Source of the DNA: Candidatus Zhuqueibacterota bacterium 4484_188
Lineage (GTDB): Bacteria > Calditrichota > Calditrichia > RBG-13-44-9
Length of the DNA: 5,061 nucleotides
Assembly: GCA_002049825.1 (NCBI GenBank)
Contig: MVCZ01000171.1
Location: forward strand, 1-5,061
Direction: 5' to 3'
In this document: piece after piece, positions 4,842 to 5,061 of the stretch
How the letters are laid out: every line of letters begins with the position of its first letter
Position numbering within the stretch: the first letter of the stretch is position 1
Notes under the pieces: model-generated
Told to the model about the DNA's origin: nothing
Database searches by the model: none
What the model saw: only the letters and a program-made list of their open reading frames with translations
Made by a program: the position numbers and the translations under genes

Positions 4842-5061
4842 TTCCTCCCTTCCATGATATTTTTATTTCTCCGGCTTCTCAGTCGGTTACGGAAGGCGAA
4901 CCGGAGAACCGGTGTCTTACGGCTGGAACACTCCGTGCAGTTTCCCCGATTCCCCCCATTCTCCACTTCTCCGATTCATCGTTTGATTTCTAAGGACGAA
5001 ACGTAAACCGTAGTTCGGGGTGAAGTTCATCATTTTTCCCGGTATGCCCGGGGCGATGCAT
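4842..5061. other. right-edge spacer: pyrimidine-rich, inverted repeat, possible gene end on minus strand
   Basis: No complete gene. A perfect 8-bp inverted repeat, TTCTCCGG (4867-4874) and CCGGAGAA (4901-4908), has a 26-base loop. From about 4929 to 4978 the plus strand is a pyrimidine-rich tract with degenerate TTCTCC-like units. On the minus strand one frame is open from the right edge (5061) to a TAG at 4992-4990, giving 23 residues that end ELRFTFRP; a second minus frame is open to a TAA at 4919-4917. Either could be the C-terminus of a gene lying outside, converging on the bidirectional terminator, but neither is long enough to judge. Confidence 0.35.

Noticed and set aside
4824..5006. 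Plus-strand frame of 60 codons at the right end
   Set aside because: It begins inside the terminator hairpin and runs through low-complexity pyrimidine-rich DNA, with no ribosome binding site.

Overview
The window is 5 kb of bacterial chromosome of moderate GC content, made mostly of housekeeping genes. Several clues suggest the broad Fibrobacterota-Chlorobiota-Bacteroidota (FCB) neighbourhood, perhaps a Calditrichota-like lineage. The tRNA promoter reads both as a sigma70-type site (TTGACA, 17 bp, TATATT) and as the Bacteroidota-type TAnnTTTG box. The C1 peptidase resembles FCB-type members as I remember them. The rightward operon carries strong Shine-Dalgarno (SD) sequences, which are uncommon in true Bacteroidota. 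The placement is inference and not firm.

Left part, minus strand (about 1-1740): a compact operon read right to left. It starts with an enoyl-ACP-reductase-like SDR protein (928-1731). A HAD-family 5'(3')-deoxyribonucleotidase-like protein follows (308-928), joined by a one-base TAATG stop/start overlap. The last gene encodes a 35-residue, extremely basic protein (189-296), easily missed because of its size. Its ribosome binding site overlaps the nucleotidase stop codon. Left of it lies a stretch with no sure gene and a TGA-interrupted reading frame at the edge.

Middle (about 1740-2506): a roughly 300-base spacer with weak hairpins, then two minus-strand tRNA genes, Gly(GCC) followed by Leu(UAA), driven by a strong promoter at 2258-2286. 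The 220 bases between that promoter and the next rightward gene hold an unresolved N-terminus problem: the peptidase frame is open and coding-like for 30 codons before its first ATG, back to a TAA at 2414.

Right part, plus strand (2507-4841): a papain-fold (C1) peptidase with Asp at the usual catalytic Asn position. It is followed by a tight run of a small zinc-ribbon protein, thioredoxin (WCAPC), a NrdH/glutaredoxin-like protein (CSFC) and a GroES co-chaperonin with no groEL beside it, closed by a clear terminator that also works in the reverse direction. The last four genes look like one thiol-redox and protein-folding operon. The final 220 bases are spacer with pyrimidine-rich low complexity, plus a possible C-terminal end of a minus-strand gene entering from the right.

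I see no CRISPR array, insertion sequence, phage gene or clear defence system. The most notable points are the 35-residue basic protein, the peptidase 5' end, and the redox/orphan-GroES gene set.
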